Shown: positions 34,935 through 45,500 of the stretch, piece by piece
Numbering within the stretch: the stretch's first letter is position 1
How the letters are laid out: each line of letters begins with the position of its first letter
Assembly: GCA_015055625.1 (NCBI GenBank)
Contig: SVHU01000005.1
Coordinates: forward strand, 1-64,000
DNA from: Clostridiales bacterium
GTDB lineage: Bacteria; Bacillota; Clostridia; Christensenellales; Pumilibacteraceae
DNA length: 64,000 nucleotides
Direction of reading: 5' to 3'
The notes under the pieces: generated by a model
What the model was told of the DNA's origin: nothing
The model's input: the letters and a program-made list of their open reading frames with translations, nothing else
Database searches by the model: none
Translations under genes and position numbers: made by a program

Positions 34935-37900
34935 CGAAAAAGAGAGTACGTATACGATAACTTTTGACAGAAACGGACACGGAAGAGCTCCTGCAAAGCA
35001 GTATATCGACGCAGGAACTGACGGAAAAATAACAAGACCTGACGATCTTAGCGCAAACGGCTGGAAGTTTTTGGGCTGGTCGCTAGATAAAAACGATAAG
35101 GTAAATCTTATTGATTTTGACAGCTTTATTCCCTCGTCTTCTCTAACAATTTACGCACAGTGGCTTCAAGTGCTTACGGTAAGCTTTGATCTAAACAACG
35201 AAGAAGCGCTTATAGCACCACCTGAAAATCAGAGCGTAGAGAGCGGACAATGTGCGGTAAAGCCAGAACTTGATCCTGTTGTTACTGGATATAAGTTTGA
35301 CGGTTGGTATATTGATGCAGAGGGAACGCAGGCGTTTGATTTTGACGCTCCCATAACCAAGCGTACCACAATTTACGCAAAGTGGATAGCAAATAAATAT
35401 GATACGATAGACAGTAGCGATCTTCCCGATTATGAGTTTGTTCGTGACGGCGCGTATGGAGAAAGACCTGACCTTGAGGGCTTTATTATAGACGGAAAGA
35501 TGGGCGAGAACGAGAACTGGGAAGAGCAAAAATGGTACCATAACGGCATTACCGAAGCCCCCACAGTTTCGTATGATATTTCCACGCAGTTTTCCGAAAA
35601 AGGACTATACGTATTCTTAAAAGCGTACGATAATGGCGGTCTTGCGTTTACAGGACGTGGCTATCATTACAAAAATACAGGCTGGAATTTCTGGATTGGA
35701 CATCCTGGGCAAGACATGTATTCCAGTGGAAATAATACGTTTAACTTTGTTGTGGACACTTACAACGTAAAGGGCGATTATTGGTGCGTAAAGATGGCGA
35801 TAAATATCGTTGAGGGTTCCATTAATCCCACGGGTGAGAATAAGTACGGCGCGTTCAACGTAGAAATGTTTATTACTTGGGATGAGCTAAAGCTATATGA
35901 AAAGCCCGAATCTATAAGCATTTTCCCACAGTATAAGTATAAGAGAATACAATCGGCTACTAGCACGCTTACTCTTACGGCGCCTTTTTCTGGTGCAGTG
36001 AACTCCCCGACACATTATATTCCATTTAACGAAGATGGCTATATGATTGCGGATGCGGAAAATGCGATAGTGGGAGATTCTTCGCTGGGTATTGCAAAGA
36101 CAAGCGGTTGGGATATATCAAATGAAAATGCGCAAGAAGACGCGTACGTTCAAACTACTATGGCAGAATCCACTGTTCAAGCGTTGTTCTTTAAAAATAT
36201 AAGCGGAAATTACTATGAGGTAGAAACCGAGATTGATCCGGCGCAAACAACTCTTGGCGGAAGAGTTGGGCTTATGATTTACAACTCTAAAATCTTGTAC
36301 TCCGCAATGACTTTCGAACTTGCTTCAAATACCGTAAAGGATGGAAAGTTTATAAGCTTAAGACCTAGATTTTCGGTAACAAACAAGGACGGAGCGCTTG
36401 TAAATAAGTTCTTGGATGTTATTGAGATTTCTGACTCAGTTAAGCTTAAGATGATATTTGCTAATGGTTACGTATATTTTATACTAAACGATAAGCTTTT
36501 CCATAGCGCGTTCTTAAACGATCTTAACAATAGAACAACTCCTGCATTGTACGTTGAAAACAGCAAGGGAATTAAGTTCAAAAATTATAAAGCTACCGTG
36601 CATACCGAACAGTCTGCGTCGGAGCAAACTAAAAAATATGCTTTCGTTATATCTTCGGGAAGACTTCAAAATCTTTCTTTGGATTTCAGCTCGACCGGTG
36701 TAAGTGTAGAGGGAGATAATAATATAACGTTATACCTTGATCACGGATCGCTTGCTTACAGTTTGGCTGTAAGAGAAAATATTATCAATAACGATGATTT
36801 TTCGGGCATTAGAATGTACGAGCTTGATACAATGACGATGACGGTGGACGATAAGGATCTTGTTGATCTTACACCCTCTATTACAAGCCCCGATACGGGA
36901 GCAAAGTACGGCGAATACGTATTGTCAAATATTTACGGTAACTCAGTAATAACAAGCACTAGTAAAATGGTTGATACTAACAATCTTACAGTTATTTTAG
37001 CTAAGCTTGTAGACGATAGAACTAAGGATGACTTGAAAATCGGCGCGTCTGTTACTATAAAGTCTAATAATCCTCGTATGAGTAGTTATACGTCTACCGT
37101 TATTCAAAGTTATCTTGTAGCAGTTGTTCAAAAGGGATATGATTATGAACTTACCTTGTCCGCTCAAGGTTATAGATCTCAGACTCTTGCAAGAGTGTTA
37201 AACGTAACCGAAAGAACCGTACTTGACGATATTATAATGGTTAATAACGTAGTAGGCGGTACGGCAACGAGCAAGAAAGATAAATCGTTTACTGTAAGTT
37301 CTGCGTTTGAAACCTGGGATTACAGCCACGAAAATGACGGTTATATAGTAATGGAAACGCAAAACTATCAAAAAGGCGATGCGTACTTTACGGGTGAAGT
37401 TATTTCGCGTTATCAGGTGGCTCAGGTTAAAATTACAAATATAATAGTTACTGAAGCATATACAAAGTACGAGGGCGATCCCGCGGCAGGTTTTGCAATT
37501 GTAAACAAGCTTGGTAAACGTAGCTTTATAGGACTTCATAGAAACGGACTCAGAGTGCTTGCAGATACGGGATCTGCCTGGAATCCCACGCATTATCATA
37601 CAATGGGCTATTCTATCATAAACAAGCCAACTGTAAACGGCGACGTTGTGGGAACGCTTACTATGGTAAAGATAGACAAGATAGATTATGCAGACTGCTA
37701 TATGTTTATTGACGGACAGTTTATTGCGAAAGTTCAGCTAGAAGGCCGTGGCGGAGAAACCGCATTGGGCTTTGCAATCACGTCTTCGTATTATTCAAAG
37801 ATTAAGTTCTTTGATTACTGGATAAAGACGGGCGACGAGGCTCTTGCTATTGCACAAGAGCTTGCAGGTGCTTCGTTTACGCTTGATGAAACGTGCTATG

Positions 37901-40206
37901 AGTATACCGATTGGGAAACTGATTATGATAAACCCATTATCACATTTAGTGGCTATGAATCTTTAGATACAGAAGACGGTAACCTTAAAAATTTATTCTT
38001 TATTGATGGACAAATTACTGTATCGTTAAACAAAGAGTATGCGTTAGATGGCGTTGCTTATTCGGTAAAGATTGGAGATAGTGGCAGTGTTGTTCTTACA
38101 ACAAAGAGCCCGACTGCAACCTTTATAAACAAGGATATCGGTAATAACGTTGTAACTCTTGAAATGGCTTCTTCCTCTACCGTGACAGGTAAGGTTGTGC
38201 TTAGAAATAGCGAAGAGGTTGGAGTAGTCAGCGGAACTTTAGTTGACGATAGTAACCGCGTTATCAGCTTTACAACCGGCGAGGACGGAACGTTTAACGT
38301 GGACGTGTACGCAGGCGTTAATTATACAGTAAACGTAGAAAAAGACGGTTATATCTGCGAAAGCTTTAAGTTTGCTTCAGGCTCGGTAGGAAGTACGAGA
38401 GATATCGGTTTGGTTTACATGCAAGAGCTTCCTCTTGGAAGTCAAACTCCTGCAGGAGTGCGTTCGGGAATAGGCGCAAGCTATGGCTACGGTTATGATG
38501 ACGGAGTTAACAAGATTGACGGTGTGTACGTAGAAGTGGACGCAACCGGCGACAACGGTCAAGCATACCACAAAGAGCTTGTAGAAGACGTTATCGTTAA
38601 GTTCTCTTACTTTAGAAAAGAGATACCCGATATCGAAAAGAACGAGCATAATCCTGCAATAGGTATTCGTCTTGTTGCTAATGCAAAAGCTGAGTTTTAC
38701 GGATTCTGGCAGGCTGGAAGCGTAATGCTTCCTGTGGATATCGGTTGGGCAGGTAAACTACCTGTTTACGACGTAATGAACGGAAAAGTTTCCGAGTATA
38801 ACACGGCGTTTGATTTTGTTATTGTAAGAAAAGGTATGAATATCAGCTTGTACGGAAAGCTTGCAAGCGAAAGCGAGTATAAGTACGTTGCAACATATAC
38901 TTCTAGCATTGCGTTTGGCAAAGCGTCGATGTTCATACATTGTACGAACGGCAATCCCAACAATTATTTCTTGTATAATATTGATATTCAGAAGTATTCC
39001 ACACAAGCGCTGCCTTCGTTTATGGTAAAGAACCCCACAATTTCAAGCACCGGAAACGGTACGTACAGTTTTGAGGGTAGTAGCATTGACGAAGAAGGTA
39101 AGTTTGCTGTGGGCGATACCATTACCGTAAACCTTGTTGCAAACGCAGGATTTATGCCTGCTTACGTAAAGGTGGACGGAAAGCTTGTACACGTTACAGA
39201 CGGCAAAGCAACCTTTAGCGTAACGAACGACCTCTCTTCTATTGAGGTTGCGTTTGAAAAGGCTTATAAAACGTATAACGTGGTAGCTTCCGTTGTTTCG
39301 AAAGAAGCTTTAAGATTTGTAAACGTTGTAACGATTATTGAGGACGGTAGAGAGTATAAGTATGATAATGTTGCTCTAAATAACGGACAAATTAGCCTTA
39401 CTGTTCGTGAGGATGTAATAAAAATGTATGCTTATACAGATTCGTGTGCGGCAAAAGCGATACCTGTCAGCGTAAGCGAGAACGGACAAAACGTAGGAAC
39501 TCTTGACTTGACTATACCTCTTATTGGCTCTGTTAGCGTAAACGGAAAGACGCTTAATACCGCATCTGCTAATACTTGGGACTTTGATTTTGAGAGTGGC
39601 GAGTATAATAACAATAGTTATAGCGCGTATAACTGGATTCAAAATAGCGCAACTGTTGGCGACTTTGTGTTAGAAGCTTCCGTTACCTTAAATCATGCGA
39701 ATAAAGACAGTAAGTATTATTCTCCCGATAGAACAACTGGTTTTGTGTTTGGCGATGGAACGAGAACATTTGGTATTCTTCTTAATACAAACGGATTTAG
39801 AGTTTCTAACGGAGGATGGAGTACTACTGAAATGGTAGAAACTCATAACGGTAAGAACGATTGGTATGTTTGGGGCTCTGAAAAAGACGAAACTCACAAC
39901 GTTCGAATCGTTAGAATTGGCGCGTCGTTTAAGCTTTACGTGGACAACGTGTTAGAAACTACGATTGATACAACAAACGGCGTAGTGAGCGCGTATGGCG
40001 ACAAGCCAAACACCACGGGTGGAACGGGCAATCCTACTGCTTGTAACGAGTGGATAAAACAGCGTGTTGCGGATATGTTCGGCAGTAGCGAAAACGAGAT
40101 TGCTCTCGGTGTGGTTGCTCACATCGGCGGAAATATTTATAACAATGCCGGAATTGGTAACTTAAAGATTATTACCGACGAAAACGTAATCGCTCAATAC
40201 AAGTAA
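34615..40206 (+). CDS. Giant surface lipoprotein with InlB repeats and lectin-like modules, copy B
   Basis: The 1863-residue paralogue of the gene at 25628 has the same lipobox LVA-Cys24. It has three InlB B-repeats (about residues 40-109, 112-185, 190-262) instead of four: the second repeat of copy A is missing. CBM9-like, regulatory-like and concanavalin-like modules follow in the same order, ending with YSPDRTTGF...FRVSNGGW. Residues outside the first repeat are clearly more diverged. A MITE copy is inserted one base after the TAA stop at 40204-40206, and the terminator lies beyond it. Confidence 0.72.
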   Translation: MKKIKSLFLSLILALALCVGLVACDNGGDGGKDTPDPVTYTLSFEMNGHGSQITEQVLKEDEITVQPTNPTESGWNFEGWYTDNDFSQLYTFGTTLSSDTTVYAKWSEKESTYTITFDRNGHGRAPAKQYIDAGTDGKITRPDDLSANGWKFLGWSLDKNDKVNLIDFDSFIPSSSLTIYAQWLQVLTVSFDLNNEEALIAPPENQSVESGQCAVKPELDPVVTGYKFDGWYIDAEGTQAFDFDAPITKRTTIYAKWIANKYDTIDSSDLPDYEFVRDGAYGERPDLEGFIIDGKMGENENWEEQKWYHNGITEAPTVSYDISTQFSEKGLYVFLKAYDNGGLAFTGRGYHYKNTGWNFWIGHPGQDMYSSGNNTFNFVVDTYNVKGDYWCVKMAINIVEGSINPTGENKYGAFNVEMFITWDELKLYEKPESISIFPQYKYKRIQSATSTLTLTAPFSGAVNSPTHYIPFNEDGYMIADAENAIVGDSSLGIAKTSGWDISNENAQEDAYVQTTMAESTVQALFFKNISGNYYEVETEIDPAQTTLGGRVGLMIYNSKILYSAMTFELASNTVKDGKFISLRPRFSVTNKDGALVNKFLDVIEISDSVKLKMIFANGYVYFILNDKLFHSAFLNDLNNRTTPALYVENSKGIKFKNYKATVHTEQSASEQTKKYAFVISSGRLQNLSLDFSSTGVSVEGDNNITLYLDHGSLAYSLAVRENIINNDDFSGIRMYELDTMTMTVDDKDLVDLTPSITSPDTGAKYGEYVLSNIYGNSVITSTSKMVDTNNLTVILAKLVDDRTKDDLKIGASVTIKSNNPRMSSYTSTVIQSYLVAVVQKGYDYELTLSAQGYRSQTLARVLNVTERTVLDDIIMVNNVVGGTATSKKDKSFTVSSAFETWDYSHENDGYIVMETQNYQKGDAYFTGEVISRYQVAQVKITNIIVTEAYTKYEGDPAAGFAIVNKLGKRSFIGLHRNGLRVLADTGSAWNPTHYHTMGYSIINKPTVNGDVVGTLTMVKIDKIDYADCYMFIDGQFIAKVQLEGRGGETALGFAITSSYYSKIKFFDYWIKTGDEALAIAQELAGASFTLDETCYEYTDWETDYDKPIITFSGYESLDTEDGNLKNLFFIDGQITVSLNKEYALDGVAYSVKIGDSGSVVLTTKSPTATFINKDIGNNVVTLEMASSSTVTGKVVLRNSEEVGVVSGTLVDDSNRVISFTTGEDGTFNVDVYAGVNYTVNVEKDGYICESFKFASGSVGSTRDIGLVYMQELPLGSQTPAGVRSGIGASYGYGYDDGVNKIDGVYVEVDATGDNGQAYHKELVEDVIVKFSYFRKEIPDIEKNEHNPAIGIRLVANAKAEFYGFWQAGSVMLPVDIGWAGKLPVYDVMNGKVSEYNTAFDFVIVRKGMNISLYGKLASESEYKYVATYTSSIAFGKASMFIHCTNGNPNNYFLYNIDIQKYSTQALPSFMVKNPTISSTGNGTYSFEGSSIDEEGKFAVGDTITVNLVANAGFMPAYVKVDGKLVHVTDGKATFSVTNDLSSIEVAFEKAYKTYNVVASVVSKEALRFVNVVTIIEDGREYKYDNVALNNGQISLTVREDVIKMYAYTDSCAAKAIPVSVSENGQNVGTLDLTIPLIGSVSVNGKTLNTASANTWDFDFESGEYNNNSYSAYNWIQNSATVGDFVLEASVTLNHANKDSKYYSPDRTTGFVFGDGTRTFGILLNTNGFRVSNGGWSTTEMVETHNGKNDWYVWGSEKDETHNVRIVRIGASFKLYVDNVLETTIDTTNGVVSAYGDKPNTTGGTGNPTACNEWIKQRVADMFGSSENEIALGVVAHIGGNIYNNAGIGNLKIITDENVIAQYK

Positions 40207-40207
40207 A

Positions 40208-40380
40208 GGCTCTGTCCCAATCTACGGTTGATTTTGGACGGAAAGCCCACTACGAAATACTGCGTAATTTACTCAGTTACGTACCCTGCAGGTACGCGCC
40301 TTCGTAAATATACTTGTCTTTCTTGTGATTTTCTCGTCAAATCGCCTTATGGCTAATCAACCATATTTTGTGACATAGCC
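40208..40380. mobile_element. MITE-like non-autonomous element, copy 1
   Basis: This 173-bp element starts GGCTCTGTCC and ends ACATAGCC. The two ends are inverted repeats matching at 21 of 26 positions, including the block GGTTGATT at positions 19-26. An internal palindrome, CGTACC-CTGCA-GGTACG, lies in the middle. There is no reading frame. It is flanked by CAAGTAAA (40200-40207) and TAAGTAAA (40381-40388), an 8-bp target duplication with one change. The 8-bp duplication and GG...CC ends suggest mobilisation by an ISL3-type transposase; this is inferred. It is identical to copy 2 except for one base. Confidence 0.8.
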
Positions 40381-40401
40381 TAAGTAAAAATCAATCAATT
40401 A

Positions 40402-40438
40402 TAAAACTCCGATTTGAATTTCAGGTCGGAGTTTTAAT
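40402..40438. terminator. Bidirectional terminator between the giant lipoprotein gene and murC
   Basis: A 10-bp perfect stem, AAAACTCCGA (40403-40412)/TCGGAGTTTT (40426-40435), has A- and T-runs on both sides and serves both convergent genes. The MITE now separates it from the lipoprotein stop. Confidence 0.78.
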
Positions 40439-40444
40439 GTAAAA

Positions 40445-41686
40445 TTAAAATAGTTTGCGCGCTTCTTTATCTATATCCCCAGCTCCCATATAGCAAATAC
40501 AAGCGTAGTTTTTATAATTGCTTTTTACCCATTCGTTTACTTCATTTTTACCGATTTTAACAACACGTATCTTAGTTTTTAGTAAATTATACAACTTATC
40601 GTCGTCGTTTCCCTTTTCTCGTGAGGCAAAAGTAGGAAGTAAAACCACGCAATCCGCTTTAGATAAAGCGTAGGCAAAATCGGATAAAAGATTGGCTGTT
40701 CTGGAGTAGGTGTGAGGTTGAAAAATTACTGCTGTGGACTTATAAAACGAGGTGAGAAGCGTGAGCTGATTGGTTATTTCGGTGGGATGGTGGGCATAGT
40801 CTGTATACACGTCACATTCGCCTATTTTGCCCAAAAATTCGTTGCGCCGTTTTACGCCCTCAAACCTCATAATTCCGCTTCGTATTTCATTTTTGTTTAC
40901 CCCAAATGAGAATGCGCAAGCAATAGCACCAAGCGCATTATAAACGTTGTGTCTGCCTTTTATATTGAGCGTAAAAGAGGAAAGTAGATGTGTTTTGTAA
41001 TGCACGTCAAAGGTGTAGCCAAAAGGTGTGGGACGAAGCGCCTGAGCGTTAAATTCTGCATCTTGTGAAAACCCGTAGCTTATCGTGTTTTTGCGTTTTA
41101 ATAAAAATTTGCTATGCCTGTCATCGGCGTTTATAAAACATGTTCCGCTTTGCTTATAAAACTGCAAGTATGCTTCTTTTAGTTCTTTTAGCGAGGCATA
41201 ACAGTCGGGGTGATCGTAATCCACGTTAGTAAAAACAGTAAAGTCGGGATGTAGCGACAAAAAGCTCTTTTTATACTCACACGCCTCACTGATAAAAATG
41301 CCTTTTTTGCCTATTCCGTCCTCTACTTCCGCGCCGACGTGAAGCGTGGGCGATAGATTTTTCAGAGCGTGATAGAGCATTGCGGTAGTGGTGGTTTTGC
41401 CGTGACATCCGCACACGGCGAAAAAAGTATCGTATTCCTTACTGAGCTTAGCCAGATATTCACTACGTGAAAGAGTAGGAATATTTAAGCGTCGTGCTTC
41501 TACAAGTTCGCAGTTGTCGTAAGCTATTGCCGAAGAGTAGACTATAAGTTCGGCGTTATGAACGAAGAGTGGATTATGTCCTGATAGCGTAATATCCGAT
41601 CCGCTTACCGTATGACCGTCATTTTTAGCAATTTTTGCAAGGGTTGACATGCTTGCGCCGTTAATTCCGATAAAATGTATTCTCAT
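40445..41686 (-). CDS. murC: UDP-N-acetylmuramate-L-alanine ligase (MurC)
   Basis: The 413-residue Mur ligase adds L-alanine to UDP-MurNAc in peptidoglycan synthesis, in the cytoplasm. Landmarks: HFIGINGASMSTLA at the N-terminus (UDP-MurNAc-binding Rossmann loop), the P-loop GCHGKTTTT at residues 93-101, NVDYDHPDCY, and the MurC-specific DYAHHPTEI near 290. The N-terminal glycine loop is GINGAS instead of the usual GIGGIGMS, and the protein is about 40 residues shorter than usual, so it may be a diverged MurC or a related Mpl-like enzyme. No clear ribosome site precedes the ATG. It is alone on the minus strand here. Confidence 0.85.
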   Translation of the reverse strand: MRIHFIGINGASMSTLAKIAKNDGHTVSGSDITLSGHNPLFVHNAELIVYSSAIAYDNCELVEARRLNIPTLSRSEYLAKLSKEYDTFFAVCGCHGKTTTTAMLYHALKNLSPTLHVGAEVEDGIGKKGIFISEACEYKKSFLSLHPDFTVFTNVDYDHPDCYASLKELKEAYLQFYKQSGTCFINADDRHSKFLLKRKNTISYGFSQDAEFNAQALRPTPFGYTFDVHYKTHLLSSFTLNIKGRHNVYNALGAIACAFSFGVNKNEIRSGIMRFEGVKRRNEFLGKIGECDVYTDYAHHPTEITNQLTLLTSFYKSTAVIFQPHTYSRTANLLSDFAYALSKADCVVLLPTFASREKGNDDDKLYNLLKTKIRVVKIGKNEVNEWVKSNYKNYACICYMGAGDIDKEARKLF

Positions 41687-41764
41687 AATTTAATATATAT
41701 GAGGCGTTTTTGCTAAAAGTGTAAGCAGTAGGGATAAAAGTTGTGGAAAATACTTAAAATAGGG

Positions 41765-41793
41765 TTGACAAAAATATAATATTAAGATAAAAT
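41765..41793 (+). promoter_or_regulatory. Promoter of the DUF1858-pth-mfd operon
   Basis: TTGACA (41765-41770), 17 bp, TAAAAT (41788-41793). Confidence 0.8.
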
Positions 41794-41828
41794 TTAATAC
41801 AAATAAAAAACTAATAAGGAGAAATATT

Positions 41829-42044
41829 ATGAATAAAATTACTCTTGATATGACAATTGCAGAAGTTATGGCTCTTAACCCTGAAATCGCTCCCGTATTC
41901 TTTGAGTACGGCATGCATTGTTTGTCTTGCCCTGTTGCAAGCGCTGAAACAATTGCGGAAGCTGCAGAAGTTCACGGCATCGACGCGGACGAGCTTCTTA
42001 CTAAGCTTAACGAGTTTAATAACGAGCATCCTTACAACGCATAA
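41829..42044 (+). CDS. DUF1858 / redox-disulfide-type domain protein
   Basis: The 71-residue protein has the hallmark MTIAEVMALNPEIAPVFFEYGMHCLSCPVASAETIAEAA: the CxxC pair and adjacent motif found in the DUF1858 family, often seen next to hybrid-cluster proteins or iron-sulfur repair genes. It may be a thiol-redox or metal-handling helper; the role is not proven. AAGGAG precedes the ATG. Its TAA shares a base with the pth ATG (TAATG), so the two are coupled. Confidence 0.85.
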   Translation: MNKITLDMTIAEVMALNPEIAPVFFEYGMHCLSCPVASAETIAEAAEVHGIDADELLTKLNEFNNEHPYNA

Positions 42045-42580
42045 TGAAAATAATCGTAGGGCTGGGTAATTTCGGCGACGATTATGCTTACACTTTTCAT
42101 AATATGGGATTTTTGGCAGTAGAATGTCTTGCTGACAGACTAGGAGTCAAAATTTCCAAAAAACAGTGCGACGCTTTGGTGGGAGAAACCAACGTAGGTG
42201 GAGAGAAGGTTATTATTGCTCAACCGCTTACGTATATGAATTTGTCGGGAAACGCGGTAAAAAAGCTTCTTGACTACTATAAGGCGACTCCCAAGGATTT
42301 GCTTGTTATTTACGATGATATCGATCTTGACAAGGCAAGCACAAGAAAGCGCGTTAAGGGAAGCGCAGGAACGCATAACGGTATGCGAAATATTATCGCT
42401 ACTATAAAAACCGAAGAGTTTGCGCGCCTTAGAATAGGCGTGGGCAGACCGCCTATGGGTATGCCTCTTGCAGACTTTGTGCTATCCACTATTCCAAAGT
42501 CCGAACGGCCTGCTTTTGCGGAAGCGTTTGAAAAGACTGCGGATGATGCGGAACTTTTTATAAAAGGTAAGCTTTTTTAG
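42044..42580 (+). CDS. pth: Peptidyl-tRNA hydrolase
   Basis: The 178-residue Pth family protein releases tRNA from peptidyl-tRNA that falls off the ribosome. Motifs: VGLGNFGDDYAYTFHNMGF (with catalytic His and Asn), QPLTYMNLSGNAV, YDDIDLDKASTRKR and GSAGTHNGMRNI. Length and order are standard. Start overlaps the DUF1858 stop by one base. mfd follows after 3 bases, the common pth-mfd order of Firmicutes. Confidence 0.95.
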   Translation: MKIIVGLGNFGDDYAYTFHNMGFLAVECLADRLGVKISKKQCDALVGETNVGGEKVIIAQPLTYMNLSGNAVKKLLDYYKATPKDLLVIYDDIDLDKASTRKRVKGSAGTHNGMRNIIATIKTEEFARLRIGVGRPPMGMPLADFVLSTIPKSERPAFAEAFEKTADDAELFIKGKLF

Positions 42581-42583
42581 AAT

Positions 42584-45500
42584 ATGTCCGAAATAACCAT
42601 GCAACTTAATAATACCTCCACGCTGAAAAAAGCTGGGGCAGACTACCGGGATAGAAAAAATATCTCGGTATTTGGCGTTCACGCGTTTGTAAAACAGTTG
42701 CTTGTAAAAGAAGCTAAAGGTTCGCTTATTGTGTGTAACGACGTAAAAGAAGCGCGTTCTTACGTAACAGGTCTTACCGCTATGGGCGAAAGAGTGTCCT
42801 ATATTCCCGATAAGGAAGACGAGCTTGTTTTTATCAAAAACAAATCGGGTGAAAACATTCGCGAGAGAATGAAGGCGTTCTATGAGATTCTGACGGGAAA
42901 AACAGATTATGCGGTGGCAACTGTTGCCTCTTTGCTTGCGCTCTATCCAAATAAGGAAGAGTATCTTGCACACATTATTCAGGTGGGACAAAACGAGGAG
43001 CGTGATTTGTACGATTTAGTGTCTACGCTTTCTTCGTCCGGCTATGAAAGGGTAAGTCAGGTTACTGACGTAGGTGAGTTTTCGTTGCGAGGAGATATCC
43101 TAGATGTGTACCCTGCTAACGCGGAAAGTGCGATACGTATTGAGTTTTTTGGTGACGAAATAGAAAAAATTAGGCGTTTTGACGTGGATACGCAACTTTC
43201 TGGGGAAGAAGTTGATAGCGTAGGAATAGCGCCGTTTGCAGAGATATTCTCTTTTCCTTCCGATATTTCCGAGCGTGTAAAAAATGCGTTTTCCGATAGG
43301 CTTGACCTAGAGGCTAAAAGCAGAGCTGACGGGATAGTTAGTGACATATTATCATCTATTGAGGGTGGAGAGATTGCGTATTATCAAAACTGGCTTTTAC
43401 CGTTTTGTGCTCATTCGAATATTTGTGAGTTTTTAGGGCTTGATAGAGTTGTTATAGACGATAGCAAAACGTGTTATGAGAAGATGGAATCGTTATATAA
43501 AGAGCATCTTTCGCGCTTTGAAAGTATGCTTACAAGAGGCGAAACTTCGCTTATGCACGATACCTCGTTTTTTGCGCCCGACAAATGTATAAACAAAAAA
43601 AGTGTATGTTTTATGTCCTTTGCGTCCATACTATCGGCAAACAGGTTTTTTATGCCTGAGGCAGTGTATAAGATGGATTGTAAGCCACTTCCTGCGTATT
43701 ATCACGATTTCAGAATGTTGGCAAATGATTTAGAGCGCTGGATTAAAAAAGATTATACAATAAGATTTTGCGTTAGTGGAAACGTTAAAATAATTACGGA
43801 AGATTTCTTGCGCGACAGGTATATTCCGATAGGCAAAAACGTCTTTATTTTAGACCTTCCTTACGAGCATGGTTGCATTATTGAGGACGAAAAACTCGTA
43901 TACGTATGTAACTTTGATATGTCGGCAAGGGCAAAACGCAAGAAATTATCGGGTAGAAAAAAGGATGTGTTTACCGCTCCTGAAGTAGGTGAATTCGTTG
44001 TTCACGAAACTCACGGAATAGGAAAATGCGAGGGTATAACTAAGATGTTCGTAATGGGGGCAAACCGTGATTACTTGGTTATATCGTACGCAGGCAACGA
44101 CAAGTTGTACGTGCCTATGGAAAATATGGACTCGCTCTCTAGATATATTTCGTCGGGCGCCCCTCCCAAACTTTCTAAGATAGGCGGAGCAGAGTTTAAG
44201 AAACTTAAGGAAAAGGTTAAACAGTCCGTCAAACAGCTTGCCGTGGACCTTATGAGTTTGTATAGCGAGCGTCTTAATGCTAAAGGTTATGCGTACAACG
44301 ATGACGATGCTTTGCTTCACGAGTTTGAGGATAGATTCCCATTTGATGAAACTGAAGATCAGCTTACCGCGGTTGAGGAGTGCTTAAAAGACCTTAAGAG
44401 CGGTAAGATTATGGATAGGCTTTTGTGTGGCGACGTGGGTTACGGAAAGACAGAGGTTGCGCTCAGAATTGCATTTAAGGTTATTTGTGAGGGAAAGCAA
44501 GTTGCCATTCTTGCTCCCACTACTATTTTGGCTAAACAGCATTTCGAAACGGTAAAAAAGCGTATGGAGGAGTTTGGTGTAAACTGCGTGCGTCTTACAC
44601 GTTTTGACAGTAATAAAGATATCGCGCTTTCTATAAGTAAGCTAGAAAAAGGCGAGGCGGATATTGCTGTGGGAACGCATAAAATGCTATCTAAAAACGT
44701 TAAGTTTAAGGATTTAGGTTTGCTTATCCTGGACGAAGAACAGCGTTTTGGAGTTTCAGACAAGGAAAAAATAAAGGACGTGAAGCGTAATGTCAACGTG
44801 CTTACGTTGTCTGCAACTCCCATTCCCAGAACTTTGCACATGTCAATGGTGGGAATAAGGGATATAAGTATTCTTGATACACCGCCGTCCATTCGTATTC
44901 CGGTACAAACTTTCGTTACCTCTTATAACGACACATTGCTATGCGATGCTATAATGAGAGAAGTGGGAAGAGGTGGACAGGTGTTCGTTGTTTACAATAA
45001 GGTTGCTTCTATCGATACTTTTACCGCGCATCTTATGGAATTGATGCCATCTATTAGATTTTGCGTAGCACACGGTCAAATGCCTGAAAAAATGCTCGAA
45101 GATCGCATAGATGCGTTTGTAAACGGTGAACACGACGTGCTAGTGTCTAGTACCATTATCGAAAACGGAATAGATATGCCTCGAGCTAACACTTTGTTTG
45201 TGGTTGATTCTGATAAAATGGGGCTTTCTCAGCTTTATCAGCTGAAAGGTCGTGTTGGACGAAGCGACAGAATGGCTTATGCGTACTTTACCTACGACGA
45301 TAGAAAAGCAATGGGAGAGAACGCTTATAAGAGATTGGAAGCGCTTGCGTCGTATACCGATTTTGGTAGCGGATTTAAGATAGCTATGAAAGATATGGAA
45401 ATCAGAGGCGCAGGAAATATTATGGGTGCGGAACAGCACGGTCATATGGAAAAGGTTGGATATGATACTTACTGCACCTTGCTTAAAGAGGCTATTGCCG

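Noticed and set aside
40208-40380. The 173-bp repeat as a terminator or riboswitch
   Set aside because: Terminal inverted repeats plus 8-bp target duplications at both sites fit a MITE. A regulatory RNA would not have duplicated target sites.
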